Below are positions 33,267-44,112 of a stretch of DNA of 44,112 nt, piece by piece. Below the pieces are notes generated by a model, which worked only from the letters and a program-made list of their open reading frames with translations, ran no database searches and was not told where the DNA came from. This DNA comes from Acanthaster planci. Lineage: Eukaryota; Echinodermata; Asteroidea; Valvatida; Acanthasteridae. The translations under genes and the position numbers were made by a program. Every line of letters begins with the position of its first letter. The first letter of the stretch is position 1. The stretch spans positions 10,303 to 54,414 of the forward strand of contig NW_019091675.1 in NCBI RefSeq assembly GCF_001949145.1. Direction: 5' to 3'.

Positions 33267-35876
33267 TGAAAAATTGCTTCTTCCATAATACTTACATGTA
33301 CATTTTGTATTTCCTAAGTCTCTTTTTAACATTAGGAATCATCTACGTCAACGTGTGTGCCTTACTTTCTTCATGTACATGTATTTCAGTTCCAAGGGGC
33401 AACAAGCACCATGTTAGAAAGTGTATCATGCATACTTGTACAATAATGGTGACTTGGTTCAAATGGTTCTCATCCTGCTACCGGTACATGTAAATGCTCT
33501 AAAGCTTTGAGTGGATTTTGAAGGACTGAGGAGAGTACTATTAATTTGAGTCAGGACAGTTTACAAGATTGCTGCATTAGACAAGTTCATGCTGCTTAAT
33601 GCTGCAGCCAAATAGCCAAACTGAATGAAAAGCACTTGAACTGATCTGAACCAAGCCAGGCTGGTTGGTTCTGATATGTTCTGACATTGACAACATGATG
33701 TTGACAGTGCACAGAATGAACACGAGGAAAGAATATCAGAAACAAAATTGCATGGAAGTGTTACGTTACATTTCGTGTCAAGAAAAAACATAAAAATAGT
33801 CAAGGTTTTTTTTTGGGACTGGATGCCCTAAACTAAATTAAATTTCAATAAGTGTACTTCCCTACAATTTCTTCAGCTTCAGTTTATATTATCAATGCCA
33901 ACCTTTGACAATCCAAAGACATTACAACCTAGGTACTGCCAGCATGCATACATTTGAACACATGAGCAGGCTTTGACAAATGTACCAGCACAAAATGAAA
34001 TTTCCCTATCCTCAACACTCCTGTGACACATTTTGATTTGGAATCCTCTGACAAGAGCCCTTCCCATCTGCTGGCTGACTGGAAATCTAATTTGGACAGC
34101 AGGTGACAGGTCCAGAGCCCCCCCACCACCAGATTGCTTTTTAATAGCAAGAGTGGTGGCTGTCCAGCAGCTCAGTGGCATTGTAGGCTTCATCAGCAGC
34201 CTCTCTAATAACACTCCCCCCGTCTTCGATCCTACCGGGTATCCTTTTGGCTTGAGCAACTGTCCAGTGTTGGAAATTTCATAGTAATGACTTTCTTTAA
34301 ATTCTCTTACATGTACATGTACATGCAGGTCCTTGTTTAAGAATAAGCAAGATTCACATCAGGCATGGATATTTGAGCAGCTACATCTACAGATACGATT
34401 TTCTCATACCGTATGACAGAAAAATCAGAGTATTTACTGTGACCTATCGGTACATGCATGCTGATTGTTGTTTGAGGGTTCCAAATAGGATTCAGATTTC
34501 TCAGTGGACAACAGAGTTAACTTTGCCTCTTGGGCGAGGCATTTCACCACACATGTACATGTACATGTAAGGCAAAATGCACATATGCGTTCACTTGCTT
34601 GCATCCTAGCCAGAAATATTATTACCTACATACATACATATACAGGGGTATACATGTACATGTATACTCATGTATGCATTTTGATCGCAGACCAGAGGAC
34701 CTTAGGGTGGACTACCAGTAAATGTAAAGTGGGCATGTACATGTACCTACAGTACATTAATGAGTAATCCACAATGCATGTGGATTTCAATTGTACATGT
34801 ACATACATGTACAAGTAATGTACATGTACATACATGTACAGGTAACAAAAAAAGTTCTGCACCTGTTCTGAAGGAAAAACATGGAAAACACTTGGGAAGC
34901 ATCTGAATCAAATGTGCTTGGCTATATAAGTAGCACATAACACATGCATACACAAACCTGTGCATGTACAGGTACAGTACATGTACAGTACAGTGTAGCT
35001 CACGAGGACTGGGAGCAGTATCGCAAAGTATGATGTACCATAGTTACATGTATAATTGCAATTCTCAGTCATGAGGTCCATTGGTTCCACTCCAGCAGGT
35101 GATGACATGGTGTGGCCTTTAGTACATGTACTGTTAAGTTATGTCACCTCTACATGTGCTGTACTTGCCTTTCTCCACCCAGCATTACATGTACATCATG
35201 TTGTACATGTACATACACACATGTACTAGTACAGTGCACAGGTCAGGGCAGTAACATGACAAACAGTATTGTGCTTGATTACCTGTTTGCATATCTGACA
35301 GGGCAGACAAGCTTTATGCTCCGCAGGAAACTGAGATGGTTTCAGGAAGGGCCCAATGAACAGGGGATAAGGGTGACGAAGCACCTTGAGCAGTAGCACT
35401 GGTGGATCTGTGACACTTTACACAAGTACACATACATGTAACCACACGTGTGAATTCTATGTCGATGAGGCTATGCCAAAGCCCATCCCGATGTATGAAT
35501 TTGCTAAGCACAGTGTATTCTGCTGAAGGTCAAAAAACTGCATTTGTGGTAACTCTCACGCATGTACATGTACATGTATTTACCAGCACAAATACCCAAA
35601 TTTCAGACCTCAAGCTTTAAATGGACAGAGTTGGCCATTAACTACATATGTAAGTTTCTCTTTAACAAAACATAAGTCACAGGGAGTTTTGGAGGCTATT
35701 GCAAGGCAGAGAGTTAAAGGTTATCAGAAATAAAAAGGAATCCGATCTCTTATCGTTCAGAAAAGGTATGACCTTGCATGTGTCAGTTTGTATTTTGAGA
35801 AAAAGCAAGATTCTCGACAGAAAACTGGCCCCCCATTTTTCAATCCAAAAATCGCGACAGCGTACCACATGACCTC
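33267..35876. other. Non-coding DNA with microsatellites
   Basis: No supported exon. A 126-codon minus-strand ORF at 33879-34259 has no recognisable motif. An ACATGT patch with TACATACATGTACA units is at 34792-34842. Confidence 0.45.
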
Positions 35877-35877
35877 A

Positions 35878-36004
35878 TGACGTCATTGGCAGAACACAGC
35901 GCTGTGCCACGTCGTGTACTTTGACCTTTTACAGGCATGTATGCATGTTGTTCTGGGTTATCATCGCCATCCAAAATATAATCCCAGTTATTCTTTTTGC
36001 CAAT
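35878..36004 (+). promoter_or_regulatory. Promoter-like block: CRE and inverted CCAAT
   Basis: A full CRE octamer TGACGTCA (35878-35885) overlaps ATTGG (35885-35889), an inverted CCAAT box, about 120 bases upstream of the THAP-like ATG at 36005. GC content and CpG density are raised here. The arrangement is typical of a TATA-less promoter. Promoter activity is inferred only. Confidence 0.4.
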
Positions 36005-36190
36005 ATGCCGGCACGACATGTTGTTGCTAGTTGCAGCAATACCACCAGTGAAGAAATACATGTAACTCTTCACAAATTCCCGAAAGACGAGAAACTGTCA
36101 AGAATTCACCAGGGCAAAGTGGTTGAGGCCTTCAGCAAGGAGCGTGATATGCAGCGCTCACTAAGGTGTGTATTGTGCAAGAAAAAATGA
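36005..36190 (+). CDS. THAP-domain-like exon, degenerate or first exon
   Basis: ATG at 36005 opens MPARHVVASCSNTTSEEIHV, then TLHKFPKDEKLSRIHQGKVV, and ends RCVLCKKK at TGA 36188-36190. The start Met-Pro, 'VAxxCSNT', 'VTLHKFPKD' and the late 'VLC' follow the THAP zinc-finger consensus, a C2CH DNA-binding fold found in THAP proteins and P-element-type transposases. Key positions are off: the first zinc Cys is His, the invariant Trp after FPKDxxLRxx is His, and the final C-x2-H is replaced by CKKK-stop. A possible donor, AAG|GTGTGT after 36165, would replace the aberrant C-terminus by another exon, which I could not find. It may be a real divergent gene's first exon or a decayed domesticated-transposase fragment. 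Confidence 0.5.
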   Translation: MPARHVVASCSNTTSEEIHVTLHKFPKDEKLSRIHQGKVVEAFSKERDMQRSLRCVLCKKK

Positions 36191-36473
36191 GTAAGGCCCA
36201 GCTTTGTCACTGTTTTCACAGAGACCAAAGTCTCACCATAGAGCAAAAACCAGTTTCAAGAAAATCGCATTTGAAGTTGGTCTCTTTTTCCAACGCTTAT
36301 TTCCCCAGTATTTAGCATTCTTTTTACTTAACCAATGCTACTCCATGGTGGAAGAGGGGATCTTAAATGACACAAAAATACAAAATAATATTTATAGAAG
36401 CCAAGTAAAATTGTTTTTTTTGTAAACAAACAGTTTTGTCTGTTTGTAAAAAATGCTAAAATTTGTATGACTA

Positions 36474-36850
36474 GTGTCTCTTCATGGAAACGGAACATAC
36501 ATTGCACCTATTTGCCATACCACATGCCAGGTGCAAAACTGTTACGTTTCCAGGGTCAACTTTATCTCTTCGTGAAAATGGTAAAATGGGTTTTACCCAT
36601 GGTTTTGCCCTTGGTTACTTACACTTCACATTTGGAAGACAACTTTGTCTCTTCGTGGAAACGAAAAATGTCGTTTAATTCAATTTTGCCCTGCAGTGAT
36701 CATCGTGATGTACCATAGTTCATTTCAGTAGATTTGGTAAAAATTATTACACCAGGTTGTAGGCATCACATAGCCAAGTAGACTTTGCGGAAAAAATAAA
36801 AAATGAAAAAAATCATGATGTGGGGCTACTTTGTCTCTCCATGAAAACAG
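36474..36850. repeat. Four spaced copies of a TTTGTCTCTTCGTGGAAACG motif
   Basis: Related sequences occur near 36474 (GTGTCTCTTCATGGAAACGG), 36562 (TTTATCTCTTCGTGAAAATG), 36643 (TTTGTCTCTTCGTGGAAACG) and 36829 (TTTGTCTCTCCATGAAAACA). The first three are about 82-90 bp apart and the last about twice that. Between them the sequence is poorly conserved. Confidence 0.6.
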
Positions 36851-38032
36851 TGACACAGTGTAACTGTTTAATTAAACAGAATTCATAAGACTCGTTAATA
36901 ACTACGGTACATGTATCCTGATGTGATTTAACAGCAGAAATACAATTCTTTTAACACTGATTACATGTATAAAAACTAAGAGTGAACAACATATCAAGGA
37001 CCAAGCCACGCAAAAAGTTCCAACAAAAAATGTTTGCTAACTACAGATAACTTCTGTACCTTGGTAATTTTGCAAGGCATTGCTGTAAACACCATTTTTC
37101 CTTATCTAAGCAAAGGCATGCCAACCCAAATGCTGTATGATGCATTGTAAATATCCCTCCTTGTACAATGTAGCAGGTCATGAGCTAATTTTTGGAAGAT
37201 ATACGTATCCTACGGTATGTACATGTGTATAAGTAAAAATGCTCCACACATGTACATCATGTTCAAAGCAAGCTCACCGCCATCACTACCAAGCCACTGC
37301 CTACTCCCATACATACACTGTACATGTATTAGCGGGTCACTGTTAATTATTAAAGCCATTTCTCCCAGTAAATTATAATCCTATGGCTGTTTAGTGCTTT
37401 AAATTCAATTTTCTGTGCCAGTAGCTGGTGTTGTACATGTGCATTACATCTACATGTCTGTCATTCCAGGGGGAACAAATAATAACTAACACAAAAAACC
37501 GACAGGGACGTACGTGTATGCAGTAGCTTGTTTTTTTTTCAGCCACAAACAATATTGATTAGTTCTGCGTGCAAGTGAGATTATGCCAAGATGGCCTTCT
37601 AATACTCCAGTTGCTATGGCAACTGATTGGGCTGCGTAAGCAGTGATTACGAAGTAATTCGGATTTATTCATGGCATAACAGCAAAGTTGTCATGTAGAG
37701 CGAAATTTTCAAGTGGGCTTTTGACTTGCAGAAGAAGGTCATGGCTGCACAATGTTAAACTGGATTAAAAAGGGCCCAAAAAATCCAATTTGAGTGCATG
37801 TGGGAGTACATGTAGCATTGTCAAAACAACTAGCAGGTGATTGTGAACAGCACACAACACTCAGTACAAACATTTCGTGCTGAGTGCTGTTAAAACAACG
37901 ACCTACTTAGTGTACATGTACACTGTACAGTACCCAGGTATGTCTTATCTTCTGGCAGCAGACACTCCATGTAGTTCAAGTAAATGTATCAGTGCATACA
38001 GATCTCATACACAACTACATATATTTGCCAGC

Positions 38033-38094
38033 ACATACATGTACATGTACATGTACATGTACATACATGCACATGTACATGTACATGTATGTAC
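38033..38094. repeat. ACATGT-type palindromic microsatellite, longest in window
   Basis: About ten TACATG units with single-base interruptions (TACATACATGCACATG in the middle). Every unit is self-complementary, so the array can fold on itself. Confidence 0.9.
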
Positions 38095-40752
38095 AAGAAA
38101 CAAGTGCAAAATTATAACCAGCGGACAGACCACTTTCAGTATTTGACTGTCCAAAAGGCAAAGCAGATACTGTACATGTACAAGTATGTAGTCAGACAAA
38201 TGTCTGAAGGAAATAAAACGGTTAAAGTCCCAAAGGCAAAATCCAGTTAATGTTTTTTGCAGCTTTCTAATTGCACTGTATCAGAGCTACGCAGCAAGCA
38301 AAGAATTACTAAGCAACATATGCAGGAATCACTGAACTGGCTTGTGTAAAGATCGAGAGCAAGGAAGAATCTGCCATATTACAAGTGTTGCAAAGTACAA
38401 ATTTGATCTCTCCTCGACCAGTACAAGGTCACCAGAAAAACCTATTTCACACACTTCACAATTTGTACAAAAATCTATGCTTACATGTACCGTACATGTA
38501 CTCATACATACCTGTAGCTTAATGTTTGAGATTCTTTCTGTTACCCTAATAATGGCCCATGTCAAAAGAAATGACTGCCATCCACTTTTGCTTATTTCTT
38601 CTCGATGTCAAGCCTGACATCCATGAATCTTTGGAAGTTTGGTACAAGTACTTAAGCAAATTACAGGTGGTATAATTCCATGTTTGCTCATCTGGGAATT
38701 ACTTGCTGTTGCTATCCTGAATGAATGCCAGGACTGACTACAATGACATTTTTGGAGCATATTTTGCACTATTCAGACTTACATGTACATGTAAACTCAG
38801 AACTAAACCATACAAGTACATTCCGCCAGAAACATTGACTCAATTATTACATGTACATGTAACTAAATAAAAGCTCAAATCTAAACCTACCAAATACACG
38901 TATACATGTAGTTGGAGTTAATTAGGGGGATATGGAAATTTCAAGTTGGACAGGAATGAGAATACAAGTACGTGTAATTTGTAAATTGCATGTACGTGTG
39001 GTCACGGACAAAGTACATGTACCAGCCACACTTATACATGTGTTGTTCACTGAACTGCATGGGCACAGCCAGCACGGTGTCCACAATCATTGAATCAATG
39101 CCAATTTTCATGGAGTTGAGATTCAAACCACACATTCAGAATTTGCTCTGCTCACTAGCCTGTCATGCATGTACATGTATGTACATGTACACATGTATAC
39201 CGGAACATCAACAAATAGCCGGTTGATAGCAGTTTCTACATGTACATAACATTTGACTGAGTGAGGTCAAATGCGATTGTGAGTGTTGATTTGGTGAAAA
39301 AATTGTTAGGTAAATACTACTTTTGAAAAAAAAAAACTACACATATTTCTTTCTAATCTGTGAAATTTGAGGTCAAGTACATGTAATTGCTGTACCAAGG
39401 GTTTGGAGGTAAAAAATCAGTCTGCCACATCATGGGCCTTGTCAGTAGGCCCAGTGTACACATGGAGAGCTTGAAGGCAGAACTTACATTCATCATTTGC
39501 GGCTGTCCAAAAAGTTGATAAACTTTCCGCTGAAAAAAAACCTTGGTTTTAATATGGTCACAACACTAAACCTCCTGTCAAACTATTCTTTCTGGCAAGT
39601 TGTCATTTCGAAGAGAACACTGAAAGACCATTTTTTTTTTATTTCTGCAAAATGTGGGCAAGCATTGACAAGATGCCCATGCAGTTACTATGAATCTAGT
39701 CCCAGAAGCTTGGACTCTATGAATTGCCTTTTTCAACATTTTGACGTGGCCGGGCAATAGTAACATGTATGATAGTTCAAGTATTCTTCATAGGCTTTTC
39801 TTTCCATGAATTGATTTCACTCAAAATAGCTCGTACATTGTCACACCCCCAAATCAAAATCATAAGAGTTAACCTCCAAAATGGTCCTTAAACTGGCTTC
39901 TGCACCCACCTTAGGATTCAATGGGAATTGGAGGATCCAATGATGATTGTAAAGTATATTTACATGTAGGAAGAATGGAGAAATTTCCAATTTACATCGG
40001 AAATCTTGTGCCTTGGATAACTCGTACCATGGACAACTTGTTCCATCAACTGAACATACATACTGAAAAGGAACAGCAAGAAAGTTACAACCGAATTGCA
40101 AACATGAAGGTACGAGTGGTCTTAACTCAAGGTACAAGTTGCCCAAGACAAGAGCTGACTCGCACTGGGCAAGCTAGTGAACCATTCACAATAATATGTG
40201 GTGTCTGCAAGCGCGTGTCAGTGACTTTTTCCTGAGCAGGGCTACATGTATATTCAGTCGCTGTGACTAAATTGAGTTATACATCAGAAGTTGCACTGCT
40301 CAAAAAACAGTCATTGGCATGCATGTGCTGTTGATTTGAAAATTTTTATTTGAAATTGAGATCCTAATAATGTTAAGATACTTAAACACAACTCTCTATG
40401 ACATTTGGGAGCTTTGTGACATTTAACAGTGAAAACAAACAGCTACATGTACATTACGGCAAGGCTGTGACCTCAGGTTGCGAAAACTCCCAGATGAAGG
40501 CATAATTAAACATGATAAAGTTGCATCCATTCACAGAGCCTAGCCCTAGGCCTATTATTAATTAGCCTATTTTCTGGGAAAACATGTATGATTCACAGGG
40601 CTTAGTAAAACATCATCAGGTTAGTTGTTCAGCACCCTTTTTTTGATTATGAGAACAAATAATGTAGGCCTGATTTTCTCTGTGATTAATTATGTTTTAA
40701 AAAATGGTCCTGGGCTTATAAATAGAAGTAACCACCGGTACATTGGAGGCTG

Positions 40753-40841
40753 TAGGCTAAGCTAGACCCAGCAAGCCTACTTAGCCCAACGTTGGATCCC
40801 ACAGCTAGGCTAAGTGGGCTTGCTGGGTCTAGCTTAGCCTA
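40753..40841. repeat. 34-bp near-perfect hairpin
   Basis: TAGGCTAAGCTAGACCCAGC at 40753, running to 40786, is the reverse complement of 40808-40841 with a single mismatch (which would be a G-U pair in RNA). The loop is 21 bases. At 89 bases overall the size fits a miRNA precursor or a short hairpin RNA, but the almost bulge-free stem argues for a recent inverted duplication. Confidence 0.9.
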
Positions 40842-40865
40842 CGGCCAAGTCCGCCCATGGGAGCG

Positions 40866-40937
40866 GGGCGGATGTTGGGTCCCACAGTTCTGAGGGTAGC
40901 AGGGCGGACGTCGGACCCCCCAGTTCTAAGGGTACAC
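40866..40937. repeat. 36-bp GC-rich tandem repeat, 2 copies
   Basis: GGGCGGATGTTGGGTCCCAC at 40866 and GGGCGGACGTCGGACCCCCC at 40902 start two 36-bp units sharing AGTTCT.AGGGTA. The hairpin loop at 40787-40807 (GTTGGATCCCACAG) is a third, partial relative, so hairpin and tandem repeat belong to one repeat block. Confidence 0.85.
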
Positions 40938-41056
40938 TTAGTCATGTTAGCTTCCAAAAGATTAGGAACACAAGAAACACCAACAGTCATAGGTTAACTA
41001 CATGTAGTACTGATAAGTACATGTACAAGTAACCTGTAACACAACAGCATGAACAA

Positions 41057-41873
41057 GATGAACGTGAACTAACCCAGGTTGGACGTCATCTACATGCAGG
41101 ATGGCATTGCAACTAACGTCCAGGTATTACAAATCCTTCTACGATGCGAAATTTTTTTCAACATTGTTTTTTCTCACATTTTTACCTGGAAAAGACATCC
41201 AAAGTGTCGTTCACAAGTGCCTTGTATCCCAAACTCCATCAATGCTGTGTTGAAATTACTAAATACGCCAGCGGACAACGCATTTTGCCGGTAATTTTAC
41301 GAAACTCCACACCTTCCGTTGCGGTTGGTGTACAACCTACATTCATTTAGAAGGCCTAATACATATTTGCGCATGCTTAAAATTGCTTCCACACTCAGCC
41401 CACATTGTGTCAGTTATGTGTCTATAGCTAGGCCCCTAAGTCTAGGTCTTTGCTCAAATGGAAATACGTGGAGATGCGCAAACAGATCTAGTCGTAGCTT
41501 TGGAAACCTGTCTCAGACACGGCCTAATCTGTGACTTCTTCGTGCCCACAGCACTCCGCGCATGGTTACTATGTATTCCATGCATGTGCAAGTATACATC
41601 CTAGCCGAATGTAGATCGCAACTGAAAGCGTGGAGTTTTACAAAACTTCCTGCAAAATACGTTGTTCGCGCGCTTATTTACATGATTTGGTGTTAATTCC
41701 AACACAGCATTTATGGAATTCGGGATACAAGGCACTTGTGAACGACATTTGAGCTGTCTTCGCTAGGTAAAAAAACAATTTCGCATTGCAGGACTTTATA
41801 CCCTGGACGTTAGTCGCAATGCAATGCTATTAAGCAGACGCGACGACGTCCAACCTGGGCTAACCGTGAACAT
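41057..41873. mobile_element. Large foldback element, arms about 300 bp
   Basis: 41057-41375 and 41581-41873 are inverted copies of each other with a spacer of about 200 bp. Shared blocks in order are CCCAGGTTGGACGTC, ACTAACGTCCAGG, ATGCGAAATT, a 26-base identical run (41205-41230 versus 41722-41747), AATGCTGTGTTG and AAACTCCAC. Overall identity is moderate, with indels, so the structure is old. No transposase ORF is seen. It resembles a foldback DNA transposon or a MITE with very long inverted ends. Confidence 0.85.
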
Positions 41874-44112
41874 CTGACATGACATCAGACGATGCAAAGG
41901 ATACAACTTGAAACCTTCCATAATTCGTTCCGCTCTGGTAGGCATTTTGCTGGCTCAGGTGAAAAACACTGGATCACTAGTAATACGAGATGTTCCGCTA
42001 TGATGAGAAAAACCAACAACGCTAACTTCGGGAAACCGAAACCGGCATGACATTCACAGTAACACGAACACGATAGGCCTAACGTAAAATGGAAACCAAG
42101 GAAGCGCAAGCTTTCTTCAGGGAGTTCAGTTTTCTAACGTACAGGTGATGTCAGAAGGAACTCTGTATGTCCTTTCTCCAGAACTTCTCATCTGCTTCTT
42201 GATACATCATTAGCATCAAATACTGAACTTTTCTCTTGTAACGTAAGTTAATTAGATCAAAATAATTTTATCTGAAAGCCTTTATATATGTCTGAAATAC
42301 TTGTTCGAAGCATAAAATACCACGCAACCCCTTAGTCGGATACCCAAGATCGGGTTTTATGTCTTTATAGGGTGTACATGTCAGGGTATTGACCCAGTGT
42401 AATATATCATTCCGCCAGCAAACTGCCTACTCAAAGAATGGCACATTCAGGCTGCAGACGACAAGGATTTTTGTTGCAGCTCGACCGTGACGTCATCAGC
42501 AGGATGAATGATTTTTGTTCTGATTTGGATGTTTTTAAAAGAAATCGATTTGCCTTTGCTAGGCTAGGTGTGATGTACAACAAGTTTAAAGTCTTGTGTC
42601 TAGTATTGCCTAGTTTCCCAGCTGGGGATCTTAAAGCTGCTCTCAAAGTTCCCTTAGTCGGGCTGCAGCTTGGAACAGGAGAGCTAAAGATCATCAAGAT
42701 GAACTTGAATTTGAAATATATTCCCAATTTGGTTATTTTTTAACACTTTTAATTACAGCAGTAACTTCAAATGCTCTGTCTGTGCCCTGAGCGGCCAAGA
42801 TCGTAGCGCTCAGCATGGTGCAGGACTGAGCTGAAAGTATCATTTCTGAAGGGGTACATGGGGTGGGCCGTGTAGAGTGCTCTGGGGTGAATTTGGAGGT
42901 ACATGTATTTTAATTCATAATGAACTTGTTATTTTCTTCCCCTTTCCTTCTTTCTTTTTCTTTTGTTTTGTTTCAACTTTTTCCAGGAGTGGTCAATTCC
43001 CTCCGATCCCACATTGCCTATCGGCACTGTAGAAGGTCTATGAAAAAGGCCTACAAAACTACATTTTGCACAACTTGCCATAGCGTTGTCATACATAATG
43101 AATTTAAGTGACATTCAAAATCACAATTCCCAAACCCACAGTTTCGGTCGATTCTTCTGAGGTAATGTACACAATCCCGTTCAATATGACATTACAGATG
43201 GGATTATTCGTAGACGTAAACCTTTTAGATTTTTGTTAACTAGAGGTGTCATTTTTAAAGCTGATGTAACTCAGAATATGATTTTAATTTCTTGTCCGAC
43301 GCCGCTTGCGCACCAGCTGGAGCGACGAGAATGGCATGTGCAAAGTATATGCACTAATCATGCCAATACATGCGATCCGAAAGAAAATGCTACAAGGTGT
43401 CTTGATATTGAATTCTGGAATTAGAAATTACTCTCCGTGTTGGCGTAAGTAGCTTATTCCTGTATACGTGATAAGTTCGACATTTTTGTAAATATTGCCC
43501 CATAAAATGTTTCAGTTCAAGTGTTGCAGATAATTCTGAAACCTTACTCCCAGTTGTTTTTCTCCTGCGAATTTTGAGTAGCAAAACTAGCTTCCGTCAT
43601 CCTATTAAGTCCTTATAATTGGTTCATCTTGCCATATTGATATAAAGGGGAGACTAAGTAGGGATTATATTTATCTGCGCATTTATAATTGGTAGTAAGT
43701 GATACATTTCGTAACACATTAACACCGTTGGGGGCGTATCATATCAGCACTACTTGCTATGTTGCCTAGTATATGGTACAGTGTCAGTGTCGTTGTTGGC
43801 CCCGAGATAGAGTACTCACACTTCTCAGTAAAGTGCGAATCGCACACAAGCCGTGTGCTGTTGAAGTCAGACTGAATTCTACCTGGTAGGTACCCATATT
43901 ATGTCTAAACATAACTTAAAACCCCGGTCATGGTCCCAAACAATGCTGCACTTTTCGACGCGTTCGATATTCATTTCCCGTGCAAACAACCCATGTGATG
44001 ATGATGGAGACATGGAATTGGAGGTAGCCTTGGGGTCCGGGGGCCAGTCCACTAATTCAATCCCCATTGAAAACACTGTAAAATCAGCGCCGTTCAGGGC
44101 CCAATAGCATGC
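41874..44112. other. Sequence with no confirmed gene
   Basis: Less microsatellite-rich and somewhat richer in CpG than the rest. A TGACGTCA is at 42488-42495. Plus-strand ORFs at 42438-42743 and 43901-44107 (the latter with DDDGDMELEVALGSGG) are protein-like in places, but no domain, splice context or partner exon supports them. Confidence 0.4.

Larger units (their letters stand above)
36191..40752. other. Non-coding DNA
   Basis: No supported exon. It includes a set of four related 20-bp motifs (36474-36850) and the strongest ACATGT microsatellite of the window (38033-38094), both listed separately. Confidence 0.45.

Noticed and set aside
33003-33332. His/Tyr/Ser-rich 22-residue repeat proteins on the minus strand
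   Set aside because: A by-product of the 22-bp minisatellite. The same array is open in another frame too, and no start context or exon structure supports coding.
33879-34259. 126-codon minus-strand ORF
   Set aside because: No recognisable motif, no splice-site pattern and a Gly run from a GC-rich patch. Length is compatible with chance in 44 kb.
39921-40235. 104-codon plus-strand ORF
   Set aside because: No domain. It includes a short repeat of about 18 bp (TTGGAYAACTYGTWCC type) and an equally long antisense ORF.
42438-42743. 101-codon plus-strand ORF with a near-equal antisense ORF
   Set aside because: Neither frame shows a known domain, and mutual openness on both strands suggests composition rather than selection.
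43879-44076. Minus-strand ORF containing RGFKL, like the end of the PDE6D first exon
   Set aside because: The residues before it do not fit the PDE6D N-terminus, and no GT donor follows at the required phase (the bases after AAGTT are ATGTTT).

Overview
This is a eukaryotic window: a gene-poor, intron-rich piece of an animal genome. Coding sequence is split by GT-AG introns, intergenic and intronic DNA is full of short repeats and transposon remnants, and a 972-base run of N marks an assembly gap. The predicted PDE6D protein is close to the vertebrate one and exactly collinear with it. The very frequent palindromic ACATGT/TACATG microsatellites and TACCGGTA words suggest a marine invertebrate, perhaps an invertebrate deuterostome such as an echinoderm, hemichordate or amphioxus. 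That placement is an impression, not a proof.

Left part (1-4.4 kb): a plus-strand gene contributes its last two coding exons (1961-2067 and 2954-3068) and a probable 3'UTR. I do not recognise the protein. Around it lie a 233-bp MITE with 35-bp inverted ends (693-925), a broken non-LTR reverse transcriptase on the minus strand (about 1060-1780) and a pogo-like MITE with TA target duplications (3549-3695).

Centre (4.4-21.7 kb): PDE6D runs on the minus strand from 21684 down to 12908, with four coding exons found that encode residues 18-150 of a 150-residue protein. The exon for the first 17 residues was not found. The two genes converge tail to tail across about 9.8 kb of non-coding DNA, which holds the gap and its flanking 16-bp satellite. 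A second MITE family has one copy at 4468-4963 and an inverted copy at 13640-14216, the latter inside the last PDE6D intron.

Right part (21.7-44.1 kb): mostly non-coding. It holds a Tc1/mariner-type element (22075-22552), a cluster of TGACGTCA-containing repeats (23.8-24.5 kb), a CORE-SINE with tRNA-like head (about 28575-28915), a compact foldback element (30604-30760), a 22-bp minisatellite (33093-33266), a degenerate THAP-domain exon behind a CRE/CCAAT promoter-like block (35878-36190), a near-perfect 34-bp hairpin (40753-40841) and a large foldback with roughly 300-bp arms (41057-41873).

I found no CRISPR array, operon or other prokaryotic system, and no clearly new multi-gene system. 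The most unusual material is the set of inverted-repeat elements, several of which could form long double-stranded RNA if transcribed.
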